Below, piece after piece: positions 42,519 through 52,266 of a stretch of 64,000 nt of DNA. The notes beneath the pieces were generated by a model that saw only the letters and a program-made list of their open reading frames with translations, had not been told where the DNA came from and did no database searches. A program made the position numbers and the translations under genes. The DNA is taken from NCBI GenBank assembly GCA_001936135.1, contig CP012811.1, forward strand, positions 2,418,001 to 2,482,000, given 5' to 3'. The stretch's first letter is position 1. The number at the start of each line of letters is the position of its first letter. This stretch comes from Saccharomycopsis fibuligera x Saccharomycopsis cf. fibuligera (lineage: Eukaryota > Ascomycota > Saccharomycetes > Ascoideales > Saccharomycopsidaceae).

Positions 42519-43442
42519 CTAATCGTCCTCCTTCAACACCCTCTTGATCTTCTCGCTCAACTCCTCCACAATCAAGTACGCCTTGTTCACACACTCCATC
42601 ACAACCACCGCGTCCACAAACATCCCCCCACTCTTCTGCACCTGGCACACCTCCTTGTTTCTGTTCATCGTCACCGTAAGCTGTCCCTTTCTAAGCGCCT
42701 CTTCCTTCATCGTGGCATCCACAACCGCAAACTCGCCGCCACGGCCATCGCCACTGCCATCGCCACTGCCATCGCCCTTCACATTCTCTTCTGGCCCCTT
42801 CGTGTTGAAAAACGAGAACGTAACACACAACGGCACATGCAACACTGACAACCCCACCGGTTCTCGCTCGCTCACTGGATGCACAACCACTTGTTCTCCC
42901 TGGACGCTCACCTCGGGCCTTTTGAAATGCTGTAGCGCCGTCATCACCCCAATGCAACTAGCGTCAATGAACCCTCCGTCAAAGTCCAAAAAGTGCACAT
43001 CTGCCCGGATATGCCAGCACTTTTCCCCAGCAACAATGCACAACGCTTCGAGGTCCAACGCCCCCAGCCTTCTCACCGCTTTCTCAACGAGCCTCGTCAC
43101 CAATACTTCGTCTTCGCTATTAGCGCCGCCACCGCCACCGCCGCCGCCACCCCGTCCACCATGCTCGAAAAAAGCCCCTGCAATCGGCCCCACTTCCGTA
43201 GCAATGGTGAAAATCCCTTCAAATGGTCGGTCTTCGTACGGCTTGCTGATGTGCCCGCTAACTCGCACCGCCACTCTCGTTCTACCAAGCTGAACATCAA
43301 CGTACCCTGGCTGATGCTGCCCCAACCTGATGTCCACGTCGCGGAACTCGCTCATTTCTCGCCCATCTTCACGAATGCCTTGCTCGAGCGAGGCTAGAAG
43401 AAACTCTTCCTCGTTGTTTGATAGATTGAGCCCCTTCACCAT
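42519..43442 (-). CDS. RRP45: Exosome core subunit Rrp45 (RNase PH fold)
   Basis: It is a ring subunit of the nuclear and cytoplasmic RNA exosome and is not itself catalytic. The 307 residues start at ATG 43442 (MVKGLNLSNNEEEF); the frame extends further upstream but that part is Asn-rich and starts later than any good ATG. The RNase PH fold shows REDGREMSEFRDVDIRLG near the N-terminus, GRTRVAVRVSG, RPFEGIFTIATEVGP, then CWHIRADVHFLDFDGGFIDA and a C-terminal KIKRVLKEDD. The length is close to that of yeast Rrp45. One oddity is an Arg/Gly run with about nine consecutive glycines (about 43125-43160) inserted within the fold. A shorter insert of Gly/Asp lies near 42745-42785. It is divergent from the stomatin gene. 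Confidence 0.9.
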   Translation of the reverse strand: MVKGLNLSNNEEEFLLASLEQGIREDGREMSEFRDVDIRLGQHQPGYVDVQLGRTRVAVRVSGHISKPYEDRPFEGIFTIATEVGPIAGAFFEHGGRGGGGGGGGGANSEDEVLVTRLVEKAVRRLGALDLEALCIVAGEKCWHIRADVHFLDFDGGFIDASCIGVMTALQHFKRPEVSVQGEQVVVHPVSEREPVGLSVLHVPLCVTFSFFNTKGPEENVKGDGSGDGSGDGRGGEFAVVDATMKEEALRKGQLTVTMNRNKEVCQVQKSGGMFVDAVVVMECVNKAYLIVEELSEKIKRVLKEDD

Positions 43443-44046
43443 GTTGTTGTTGTTGTTATTTATTTTTCTGGTGTGTATGGAAAGCCTTTCCTTTTTCCCG
43501 TTCAATGTAGTTTCAGCAACCTAACCTGGCCTGGCACCAACCAATATATTGTCTTGTGAAACGACGCTTTCAAGCACTGCGTATCAAGAAGAGCTCTTTT
43601 CACTCTCTCACTCTCTCTCTCTACTTACAACATGCAATGTTCTGGGGGAAAAAAAAATTCACATTGCCAGAAATCCCAGGGATACCCGGCCGAACGGTTT
43701 ACAGCTACAGCACAATTTCATTGCCGTTGCCATCGTTAGTTATTATTTGGCTAATGGATAGATACTCGATTCACACTCACTCACTCACTCATTGCCGGTG
43801 ACAATTGTCAGCTATCCGTTCAAAACAACCCCAGGGTCATCTTCCTTTTCTTCTGACTGCTCAGTATCCACCAATTGCCTGTTGAGCGCCGTATCCCATC
43901 TCATCTCATCTTATCTCCCCCACCCACACACCCACACCATTCAACTGGCAAGAATCATTGTAAACATCTAGCTCAATTTTTTGGCCTTCACTCTTGACGT
44001 TTTTCCATAAAGCTACACTAATCAACCACCACCACCACCACCACAA
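43443..44046. promoter_or_regulatory. Divergent promoter region of RRP45 and the stomatin gene
   Basis: About 600 bp with CTCACTCACTCACTC near 43776-43792, ATCTCATCTCATCTT near 43897-43912 and a CCA repeat just before the stomatin ATG (about 44025-44043). No gene is seen. Confidence 0.6.
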
Positions 44047-45195
44047 ATGTTGTCAAGGAACATCAGACCCAACGGCGTGGTTGCCAATGTTGCTAGAGCA
44101 AAAATTGCCGCCACCACCACCACCATCACCACCAACCTCAGCAATGCCATTGCACGTTCCAGCAATAAGGCAATCTCCGGGACTCTCTTAGCCAGCAGCA
44201 GCGGCGGCGTTCGCACCTACACCACCACCAGCAACCTCACCTTCTTCCAAAAGAAATCCCTTCCAACCAACACCGTCATCCGTTTCGTTCCCCAGCAAAC
44301 CGCCTGGGTTGTCGAGCGCATGGGTAAGTTCCACCGCATCCTCCCTCCGGGGCTCGCGATCCTCTTCCCGCTCATCGACAAGATCCAGTACGTCCAGTCG
44401 CTCAAGGAAAACGCGATTGAAATCCCATCGCAAAGCGCCATCACCAGCGATAACGTCACTTTGGAAATGGACGGCGTGCTCTACATCAAGGTGATCGACG
44501 CCTACAAGGCAAGCTACGGCGTCGAGAACGCAGAATACGCGATTTCCCAATTGGCGCAAACCACAATGCGTTCCGAGATTGGCCAGTTGACCTTGGACCA
44601 CGTCCTCAAGGAGCGCCAGAACTTGAACAGCAACATCACCAGAGCCATCAACGAGGCCGCGGAAAGCTGGGGCATCCAGTGCCTCAGATACGAGATCCGC
44701 GATATCCACCCACCGGCAAACGTGCTCGAGGCCATGCACAGACAGGTCAGCGCTGAGCGGAGCAAAAGGGCAGAGATTTTGGAGTCCGAAGGGCAAAGAC
44801 AGAGCGACATCAACATCGCTGAGGGCCAAAAGCAGAGCACCGTGTTGGCCTCCGAGGGTAAGCAGCAAGAAATCGCTAACCAGGCCGCCGGTGAGGCTCA
44901 GGCAATCTTGACAAGAGCCAGGGCCGAAGCTGAGGGTATCAGGTTGGTTGCAAAGGCCATAAACGAGACCGCTGGAGGCAAGGACGCAGTGGCGTTGCAA
45001 GTGGCGGAAAAGTACGTTGATGCGTTTGGCAAGTTGGCAAAGGAGAGCAATACTGTGGTTATTCCCGCAGAATTGGGTAACGTTGGCAGCTGGATCAGCG
45101 GTGGAATGAGCATTTATGAACAATTGCAAGGGAAGGTGGGGAGCGCTGCTGCTGCGGTCAAAAAGGAATTGCCACCAAACGGTGACAAGAAATGA
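44047..45195 (+). CDS. SLP2: Mitochondrial stomatin-like protein (SPFH/Band 7)
   Basis: It is probably an inner-membrane scaffold that organises respiratory or protease complexes, like STOML2. The 382 residues begin with a long presequence (about 1-75, rich in Arg, Ala, Thr, Asn, few acids). The core starts at TVIRFVPQQTAWVVERMGKF, and then come the Band 7 motifs RILPPGLAILFPLIDKI, TSDNVTLEMDGVLYIKV and MRSEIGQLTLDHVLKERQ. A long helix with repeated EGQ/ASEG segments follows, typical of oligomerising stomatins. No in-frame CTG is seen among the leucines, which are nearly all TTG or CTC. The 5' half is notably richer in G+C than most of the window. It is convergent with RNH202. Confidence 0.9.
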   Translation: MLSRNIRPNGVVANVARAKIAATTTTITTNLSNAIARSSNKAISGTLLASSSGGVRTYTTTSNLTFFQKKSLPTNTVIRFVPQQTAWVVERMGKFHRILPPGLAILFPLIDKIQYVQSLKENAIEIPSQSAITSDNVTLEMDGVLYIKVIDAYKASYGVENAEYAISQLAQTTMRSEIGQLTLDHVLKERQNLNSNITRAINEAAESWGIQCLRYEIRDIHPPANVLEAMHRQVSAERSKRAEILESEGQRQSDINIAEGQKQSTVLASEGKQQEIANQAAGEAQAILTRARAEAEGIRLVAKAINETAGGKDAVALQVAEKYVDAFGKLAKESNTVVIPAELGNVGSWISGGMSIYEQLQGKVGSAAAAVKKELPPNGDKK

Positions 45196-45578
45196 AAAAA
45201 CGAATGAATGAATAATTCTCTCTCCCCCCCCCCCCCCCCCTGTCTCGTCAACTCCGTCTAGATGTGTTGCCATTGGCATGCCAAACCTTCCCATTATCAT
45301 GTCAGTTTTCCCATCTGCTGTTTTCTCCTTTCTTTTCTTTTCGTTATCAAAAAAAAATAAAAAATAAAAAAATGTACATAGTGCGCAAACCAAAACAGAA
45401 TAAATAAAAGTAACGTTTTTCTCTAAACTTTTCTCCTTAACGTTTTCCATTCTTTTATCAAAAAGAAACTACTGTATTGTATTGTGTTGTGTTGTGTATT
45501 TTTCCCTTTTTTCTTTTTACACCGCTCTAGATACCATACCCCAGAATAATAAAAAAACAAAACCCATTCTTATATTAT
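45196..45578. other. Convergent spacer with a C17 run
   Basis: A 17-base C homopolymer (45224-45240) follows the stomatin stop by 28 bases. A/T-rich runs at about 45348-45371 and GTATTGTATTGTGTTG-type repeats near 45472-45496 probably hold the 3' ends of both genes. No gene is seen. Confidence 0.7.
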
Positions 45579-46928
45579 CTACGCCTTTCTAAAGAAACTA
45601 TCCAAGGCTCCCCTGGCAACCTTCTTTGCCACCTTCTTCTTCCCTCCAACACCACCACCAGCAGCAGCGGCAGCGCCTCGTTTTCTCCCGCTACCACCAC
45701 TTTTCTTCCCACTGCCTTGAGATTGTGACGCTTCAACAAACTGTTGGTTCATTTGCACTAGGTTTTCCTCCGCAATTCTCTTGGCTTCGCTTACCTGTTT
45801 TTGCCTATCTACGTGCTCGTCAACGATGCGCGTCGCCGCCGCTAAATCTAACTCATCAGACTCACCATCGTCTTTATCACCACCACCACCACCTTCATCG
45901 GTCAACACCAACAGCACCGCTTCGGGACACAAGTAACTGCAAATCACACTGAACCCAAACTTCCATCTCGCTGCCCTCAACACCGGCCGCGGGACCTCGC
46001 TCTGCACATCAGCAGGCGCCAACAGCGGCAACACAACCTTTCTCAATATGCTCTCGGGGAAATTGTCGCTCTGCGCCAACTTTGCAACCTTGCCAGTAAT
46101 GAACCTCCGGAGCTTTGCCCTGGAGAACCTAAAGTACTTGTCCCCGTCGCCCTCGGTGATGTGATCGCAGATTAAAGAAAGACCAGCGGCGATTATAGAG
46201 GCGGGGATCATGTCAAAGTGGTGATTGCTGCTGCTGCTGCTGCTGCTGCTAAAGAGAGAATGCTGACTCATCGAGTCAATAATGTCTTCCAATGAGACGT
46301 ACCTAGCATTGGCATTGCTGCTGTCGTTGGAGGTTTTGGTAAAGTAGGTAGCTAGTAGGTAGGCAATGTTGTATGGCGTGGCTACTAGAACAGTGGGGTC
46401 TTCCACTATTATGCCCAAGTTGCTGCCCTTGTCATTGTCATTGTATGGCTTGTCCTGTTGTTCATCATCACCTGCATTCTGCACCGGCACTGGCACCGGC
46501 TGCTGTTCTGCCGGTGGTGGCATGGACCTCCTCAACTTTGGTTTATTTTCCTCAATAAGCAATGATTTAATCAGGTCTCCAAATTCAGTCTCCAACTTTG
46601 CAGATGCTCGAAGATGGGGATTCGATCCGTTGACCTGTTTCAATTCATAAAGAAGACAGCCATTTTCCTCTGTACTTGGGCCAGCATTACCAGAACTGGC
46701 AGCAGGACGATAAAGTAAATGCTTGACGGTTTGTAATGTGCGAGGATGCGGTAAGTTGATTATACTCCATGATCCTGTTTCAGCGGCCCCCTCCCCATTG
46801 TCGTCGTCATGGTCTGGGTCTGGGTCTGGATTGGACTTCTGGACGAGGATTTTCGTGCCCTGCAGACTGATATTGGGACTTGATTTTGGAAGAATAAGCA
46901 CTTTCAATGAGCTGTTTGATGGCAGCAT
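45579..46928 (-). CDS. RNH202: Ribonuclease H2 subunit B (Rnh202)
   Basis: It is a non-catalytic subunit of RNase H2, which removes ribonucleotides and RNA from DNA, and it tethers the enzyme to PCNA. The 449 residues include the family's N-terminal triple-barrel region (MLPSNSSLKVLILP, then FGDLIKSLLIEEN), the helical core (ATPYNIAYLLATYF, FDMIPASIIAAGLSLICDHI, FRFSRAKLRRFITGKV) and a Lys/Gly-rich tail. The last residues, RGALDSFFRKA, form a PIP-box-like PCNA motif, though the usual glutamine is replaced by arginine. Low-complexity Asp, Ser and Gly inserts separate the blocks. The ATG at 46928 is the first in frame. An ACGCGT (MCB) about 367 bp upstream fits S-phase expression. Confidence 0.82.
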   Translation of the reverse strand: MLPSNSSLKVLILPKSSPNISLQGTKILVQKSNPDPDPDHDDDNGEGAAETGSWSIINLPHPRTLQTVKHLLYRPAASSGNAGPSTEENGCLLYELKQVNGSNPHLRASAKLETEFGDLIKSLLIEENKPKLRRSMPPPAEQQPVPVPVQNAGDDEQQDKPYNDNDKGSNLGIIVEDPTVLVATPYNIAYLLATYFTKTSNDSSNANARYVSLEDIIDSMSQHSLFSSSSSSSSNHHFDMIPASIIAAGLSLICDHITEGDGDKYFRFSRAKLRRFITGKVAKLAQSDNFPESILRKVVLPLLAPADVQSEVPRPVLRAARWKFGFSVICSYLCPEAVLLVLTDEGGGGGDKDDGESDELDLAAATRIVDEHVDRQKQVSEAKRIAEENLVQMNQQFVEASQSQGSGKKSGGSGRKRGAAAAAGGGVGGKKKVAKKVARGALDSFFRKA

Positions 46929-48616
46929 TTTGATTCTGTATTCTTATTTTATTTCGTTGTATCTTATTTACTTGTGTGGTGCGCTGTAATCTTTGATGCC
47001 TAATATCTGTGTAACTGCGCTTTGGATTCTAATCCTAACTGTAGTGCAATTGTTATGGTTAGAGCCTCTACTATATATCACTGCTCTGCTCACTAATAAT
47101 ATACCAAGGGCCGCCCAAACCAAACTGACTGAGATAGATAAAACACAATGTTACTGCGACACTCTTCTTTGCCTCTTTTTTTTTTTTTTTTTTTTTGCTT
47201 TCCCCTTGGTTAACGTTTTGATCTGACGCGCAAAGAATTCTGAAAAATGCAAAATTGAAAAAATTAAACAAAAAAAAGAAAAAAAAAAAATAACACGCGT
47301 CATGTACCGCGATGGAGGGTCCGTCACTCGGGAAGCTTGCATGTGAACGCTAAATGAATACTTAGCTTACAACCAACCAAGCTTGGTCAATAAAATAAAT
47401 AAATAGATAAATAAATTAGACAGGCCGGCGTTGCTGTGCAGTTGGGTAGCTCTTGATGAATCATTGGATTAAACCAAGACTGGTTCTCATTATTGACGTT
47501 TGAATATTGCCGGGAGGTACTGACTGAAAAAGTATGCGTGTTGCTGAACATGTGAACTTCGCAAGGCACAAAAAACACACTAGAGCTTATAAAGTTGAAA
47601 AAGTTTGCAGATAAAAGGCAAGGAATATCAAGCAGTTAGGATGTAAACCCTTTATAATCAAAAGTGCCGATGTACCATAATTATGGATATTCACCGTTGT
47701 GTAGTGTTATACTATTCTAGGACATTTTGCCAAAACACTAGTGCCTTTTAGGGTAGTAAAAGGTGACTAAGATTTGATTGAAATACAATGGCATTCCGCT
47801 TTGATGCCAGCTCAACCAAATTATCTGAACCGTACGAAACGTAACTAAAATTGTGGGCCACATCATAGAAAGAAAAAAAAAAAAAAAAAAAACTTTCTAT
47901 GGATACATTGAACATATGTCCAGAGCTAATAGGAAGCTGTTGAAATTCAAACTGTAACCTTTTCTGCAACATCTCTCCCAATTGGTGACGAGGTTACTGC
48001 AATACTTAGTTGTTCAAATTAAGGACTTCTCTCTATAAACTCTAATATGTATATGCAGGCATTTTGTTTAGAGTGCTACCAGTTTGCTGTCCTGTGGAGG
48101 TTTTAATATACCAAGGTTCCTCACATCCGCACATCCTCACGCAATACACCCGTACACCATGTTGTGATATACACAGTGGCCTCTTTGTTTACCAAAGACG
48201 CGCAAAGACCTTACAATTCTCGTTTGTAGATACTAACGCCTTCAAAATCATAACGGAAGACAGCAGAAGCAGTTTCTTTATAAAAGCGTCGCCCTAATGA
48301 GTACAAGTACTTTGGCCACTACTGTAGGCGCTTCACTAGAAGTGGCCCGCTGTTGTGCAAAGTCTCAGTTGTGTATAGAGCTACTGCTTCCGCTGCTGCT
48401 GCTGCACAGCCAGTGTGTGTCCCGGGTGACCCTTTTGTCGCTGTTCCTGTCCTCCACTTACTCACTCATTTACTCGCTCTCCTTGAAACGAAAAAAACTC
48501 AACAACATTTTAAAAGAGAGTGACAACTGTTCTACAACACACAACCGCTCCACTACCATTCTCCATCTCCATCCCCACATCCATCTCCATTGCCATCCGA
48601 TTGTCAATACTCCATC
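46929..48616. other. Gene-free divergent region between RNH202 and the Eap1-like gene
   Basis: Contains T or A runs near 47177-47195, 47268-47290 and 47873-47891, and the MCB at 47295. No supported gene; frames such as 48064-48297 and 48297-48620 have no motif. The last part is probably the 5' UTR and promoter of the Eap1-like gene. Confidence 0.6.
47295..47300. promoter_or_regulatory. ACGCGT (MCB-type) element upstream of RNH202
   Basis: A perfect MluI cell-cycle box in the 1.7-kb region between RNH202 and the Eap1-like gene. MBF drives G1/S genes in yeasts. A role for RNH202 is inferred only. Confidence 0.35.
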
Positions 48617-51490
48617 ATGAAAGACCCCAAATCAGATGATTCCTCCTTATCTGCCGACCGTCTGCGCTTTAGAAGACGCTCCTCAAACAATTCCTCCAGC
48701 AACAACCCAAGACCTTCTAGACGCTCCCATAGAATGAGCAACAACAACAACAATAACAATAACAACAACAATAACAATAACAATAACAATAACAATAACA
48801 ATAACAACAGCAACAGCAACAGCAGTAGGTTCTTTGGTGATGCTGCCCTGGCAATTGAGAATGATCTGGCTACTATTGAAATCAATTACAATGTCAATGA
48901 AGACGACGAGTTCAAGCTAGTGGCCCCTCAAAATGTTAAAAACAAAGACCTTGTCTATTCCGTTGACTTCTTGCTCAAGTTGAGAGACTCAACTTTGATT
49001 AAACCATTCAGCGATGTCCCTGACAATGAATTTTGGAGAAAACATGTTACTCAAAAGAAAAGAAGTGATAGTGGTCATAATAATTATGTCAACAACAGCA
49101 ACAACAACCATAACAGTAACAACAGCAGCAACCAACAAAACAGCTTAAATAATAACGGCTCAAACGCATTCAATTTTGGAACCAACAATGATAACCACGA
49201 GTCTACTGGACAAATGGGCTCTTTTGCCATTAAGCCAATCAAGGGTGAAAGATTCATTAACAATGGTAAAGGCGCTTTCAGCAAGAAAAGTCGTCGTGGC
49301 AGTAGTAACACTAAAGGTTTAGACTTTGGCGGCAAACCAGGTGAATCTTCTTTTTTCGGTGAATTAGATGAAGAGGAAGAAGAACCGGCTTGGCTTGTTG
49401 AAGATGAAAAGCCAGAAGAACCAGATTTTGGCAAAACAGTGGAAGATTTTGAAAAATGGAAATTGAAAATGAAGTTGGAAGAGAAGAAGAAGAACGGTTT
49501 GATATCTGCTGATGAGGAATCTCAACTAGATGCAATCATTCATAATAAAGACTACTCTGTCACTAACAATGATGCCGGTGATGGCGTAGACAGTTTTTTC
49601 GCGTTTGCTCCATCCACTACCCTGAATGTTGCTAGTGCTACTGCTATTATTGGTAAACCACAACCTGATGAATTTTCTCTTTTGAATACTTCCCTTGAGA
49701 ATTTGGATAATACTAGCAATGCTGTCGGTTCATTCCGCAACAATGATCTTGATGAATCTTTAGCTTCCGGTTCTTCAAGATTTTCTTCTTTTTTCAAACC
49801 TCCATCTAGTTCAGTTGGAACTCCATCATTAGAGAAGCCAGTTCCTGTGAATGCTATTAGTGAGTCAAAAGATAAAGCTGCTGGTTCAAGAATTTTGTCC
49901 ATGTTAGGTAAAAACAGTAACCCATCTTCTGCTCATCAATCCCCTGTGCCAGAACATCGTAATGTGTCAACTCCAGCCCAGGCTCCAGTCAAAAAAGAAG
50001 CTAATGATATGTTTTTCATGTCTTTGTTGAACAAAAAGAATTCAGGCTCAAGCTCTCCAGCTACTCCAAACCAACAGCTTTTACCATTAAATCAGCCTCA
50101 ACCGCAGCCTCAACCTCAACAACAACAACAACAACAGCAACAACAACAACAACAGCAGCAGCAGCAGCAGCAAGCTCAATCCAATTTAATGTCGCTTTTT
50201 AGCAAAGCTACACAAGAGCAGCAACAAAAGCAAAAGCAGCAGCAGCAACAACAGCAGACACCCCAACCACAACAATCGTCACGTCCACTATTATCTCAAA
50301 ACCCATCGTCGTTCTCAATTCCTGTTGGTCAATCTCCTCATCAGCCACAAGTGCGTCTTGTTAGAAACAGTAGTCAACATCAATCTCCAGCAGTTCAGGG
50401 ACAAAATATTCCTCAACAGCAGCCTTTATCACAAGAACAACAACAGCAAGCACAGCGTTTGCAGCAGCAGCAACAACAACAACAACAACAACAAACATCA
50501 CATTCGCAGCAAGGTATTGCTTTGCAACATCAACCACCACGTCAAGGACAGATCCCACCATTACCACAAGGATTTCCTCCAGGTTTCCCTCCAATAAATC
50601 ATGTTCAGCTGTTTCCTCCACCTAGTGTTAATCCAGGCCAGTTTCCTCCGCCTCCTCCAAACGTCCCTCCACAATTCCAAAACCAACTACCGCCATGGTT
50701 GGTCAACAGCGGCAAGAACCCTAGTAATAACGGTAATAACAATTCCCAAAAGAAAAACAGTAGCTCTACAAGTATAGTAAGTAATAACAATAATAATAAC
50801 AGCAATAACAGCCCTCAATTCATCCCAGGAAACCCTCAACAACAGCAAAGTCAACAAAGCCAAAAACAGCCACAACCACCTCAGCTTCGTTCTCAACAAC
50901 AACAACAACAACAACAACAACAGCCACCTCAACCACCCCAATTACCTCCAGGATTTGTTTTCCATCCAATTTATGGTCCAGTTCCTGCTAATGTGGCTGC
51001 TAATTTACCTCCACCACCATTGCCGCCTCAGCGCTTGCAACCAGGTCAGCCAGGTCAGCCAGCAACGCAACCGGCACAAGCAACAAATCATCAAGGTCAA
51101 CCAGGTGGTATACCAGGAAATTTCCCACCACCACCTCCACAAATGTTTGGACCTCCGGGTTTTGCTAATGGCCCAGTAGGCCCAGGTGGCGTTCCTTCAA
51201 ACGGACCACCAAACGGACCACCAAACGGACCAGGTGGCCTTAGTATAAATGGACCTGGCGGTCCAGGAGCTCCACCTGGTATTGCTATTCCAAGTGGTCT
51301 TAATGGGCCAAACGGACCACCACCAAACTTGCCAAATGGGTTTAACGGACCAGATGCAAATGGCCATAAGGTTGGCGGCGGCTTTCCACCAGGATTCCCA
51401 GCCGTTTTCCATCAACAGCAGCAGCAGCAACAGCAGCTACTGCCACATCAACTGCAACAAGTGCCTCAAAGAATCAATAATCAACGTTAA
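48617..51490 (+). CDS. EAP1: eIF4E-binding, Eap1/4E-T-like translational regulator
   Basis: It probably binds the cap-binding protein eIF4E and represses or destabilises mRNAs. The 957 residues start at ATG 48617; an upstream extension has only TTG. The canonical eIF4E motif Tyr-x4-Leu-hydrophobic is present as YSVDFLL, beginning at residue 114 (48956), followed by KLRDSTLIKPFSDVPDNEFW, resembling 4E-T and Eap1. Four or more PPGF segments occur in the Pro-rich C-terminal half (around 50577, 50947, 51151 and 51390). S. cerevisiae Eap1 is recruited to the GYF protein Smy2, which binds PPGF-type motifs. There is a long poly-Asn tract (about 48740-48810) and several poly-Gln tracts (about 50115-50175, 50460-50500, 50895-50925). 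The name Eap1 here means the yeast eIF4E binder, not the unrelated Candida adhesin. Confidence 0.6.
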   Translation: MKDPKSDDSSLSADRLRFRRRSSNNSSSNNPRPSRRSHRMSNNNNNNNNNNNNNNNNNNNNNNNSNSNSSRFFGDAALAIENDLATIEINYNVNEDDEFKLVAPQNVKNKDLVYSVDFLLKLRDSTLIKPFSDVPDNEFWRKHVTQKKRSDSGHNNYVNNSNNNHNSNNSSNQQNSLNNNGSNAFNFGTNNDNHESTGQMGSFAIKPIKGERFINNGKGAFSKKSRRGSSNTKGLDFGGKPGESSFFGELDEEEEEPAWLVEDEKPEEPDFGKTVEDFEKWKLKMKLEEKKKNGLISADEESQLDAIIHNKDYSVTNNDAGDGVDSFFAFAPSTTLNVASATAIIGKPQPDEFSLLNTSLENLDNTSNAVGSFRNNDLDESLASGSSRFSSFFKPPSSSVGTPSLEKPVPVNAISESKDKAAGSRILSMLGKNSNPSSAHQSPVPEHRNVSTPAQAPVKKEANDMFFMSLLNKKNSGSSSPATPNQQLLPLNQPQPQPQPQQQQQQQQQQQQQQQQQQQAQSNLMSLFSKATQEQQQKQKQQQQQQQTPQPQQSSRPLLSQNPSSFSIPVGQSPHQPQVRLVRNSSQHQSPAVQGQNIPQQQPLSQEQQQQAQRLQQQQQQQQQQQTSHSQQGIALQHQPPRQGQIPPLPQGFPPGFPPINHVQLFPPPSVNPGQFPPPPPNVPPQFQNQLPPWLVNSGKNPSNNGNNNSQKKNSSSTSIVSNNNNNNSNNSPQFIPGNPQQQQSQQSQKQPQPPQLRSQQQQQQQQQQPPQPPQLPPGFVFHPIYGPVPANVAANLPPPPLPPQRLQPGQPGQPATQPAQATNHQGQPGGIPGNFPPPPPQMFGPPGFANGPVGPGGVPSNGPPNGPPNGPGGLSINGPGGPGAPPGIAIPSGLNGPNGPPPNLPNGFNGPDANGHKVGGGFPPGFPAVFHQQQQQQQQLLPHQLQQVPQRINNQR

Positions 51491-52266
51491 TTTTGCTTAT
51501 TTCAAGCCGGATGAACCGAACAAGGTTGAGTTAGGCCGTTTTGTTTGAGCTTCACTGGCCGGCCAGTCAGTGTGTCATTACAATATATAACAAGAGCCAA
51601 ACCGGATGTTCCTTATTTGTGAGGTTTTTGGCTTTATTATTATTTTTACTATCCAGTATCATTCTACATCGCTTTCTTCAACTAAAAAAAGAAATGTAAG
51701 TTGATTGTAAGTTCGTGGAGATAAAGTATTTTGCAGCATTATCTCATCGCTTAGTTGCAAAGTACTCCCTTTATACTAAAACCTATTCTTCGGTACGTAA
51801 ATACATTTTTTGGATGCTGGGACGGCTGTATATTTGTATACATCACATGTAATTGATGTTGTGGATATTGCAGTTGTATCATTTGAAAAAAAAAAAAAAA
51901 AAAAAAAAAAAGAATGAAAGCCGCTTTGGTGAGATTGTGAAAATGGATGAATGTGCTTTGGAAGGAATTTTATGAGCTGCTTGATGGTGAACTGCTATCA
52001 CTAGTGGTTCCATATATTCCAGCTATGACTATAGTGTCGGCGATGATGAGGTTGAGGGTTCACTAGATAAAAGTAATGCGCGATCTGAGGCTTTGACGTT
52101 GTGTTCTTGATATAGCGATCGGAGAACTCGCTGGCAGGACGAAAACAAAAAAAAGTTCCAGCAACTTCCTGATTGCAGTTGTCCTAGCTCATCAACGACA
52201 GCCACAGCCATTCAGTTCAATCAATACGGCTCAAAAAAAAACCAGTAGAATTAGGGTGCGGCAAGG
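51491..52266. other. Spacer between the Eap1-like gene and BIG1
   Basis: AT-rich, with an A run at about 51887-51911. No gene is seen. Confidence 0.6.

Noticed and set aside
44188-45450. 420-codon minus ORF opposite the stomatin gene
   Set aside because: Antisense shadow of a conserved gene, without motifs.
48604-48885. Leu-rich ORF opposite the poly-Asn tract
   Set aside because: Poly-Leu is the reverse complement of the AAC/AAT tract.
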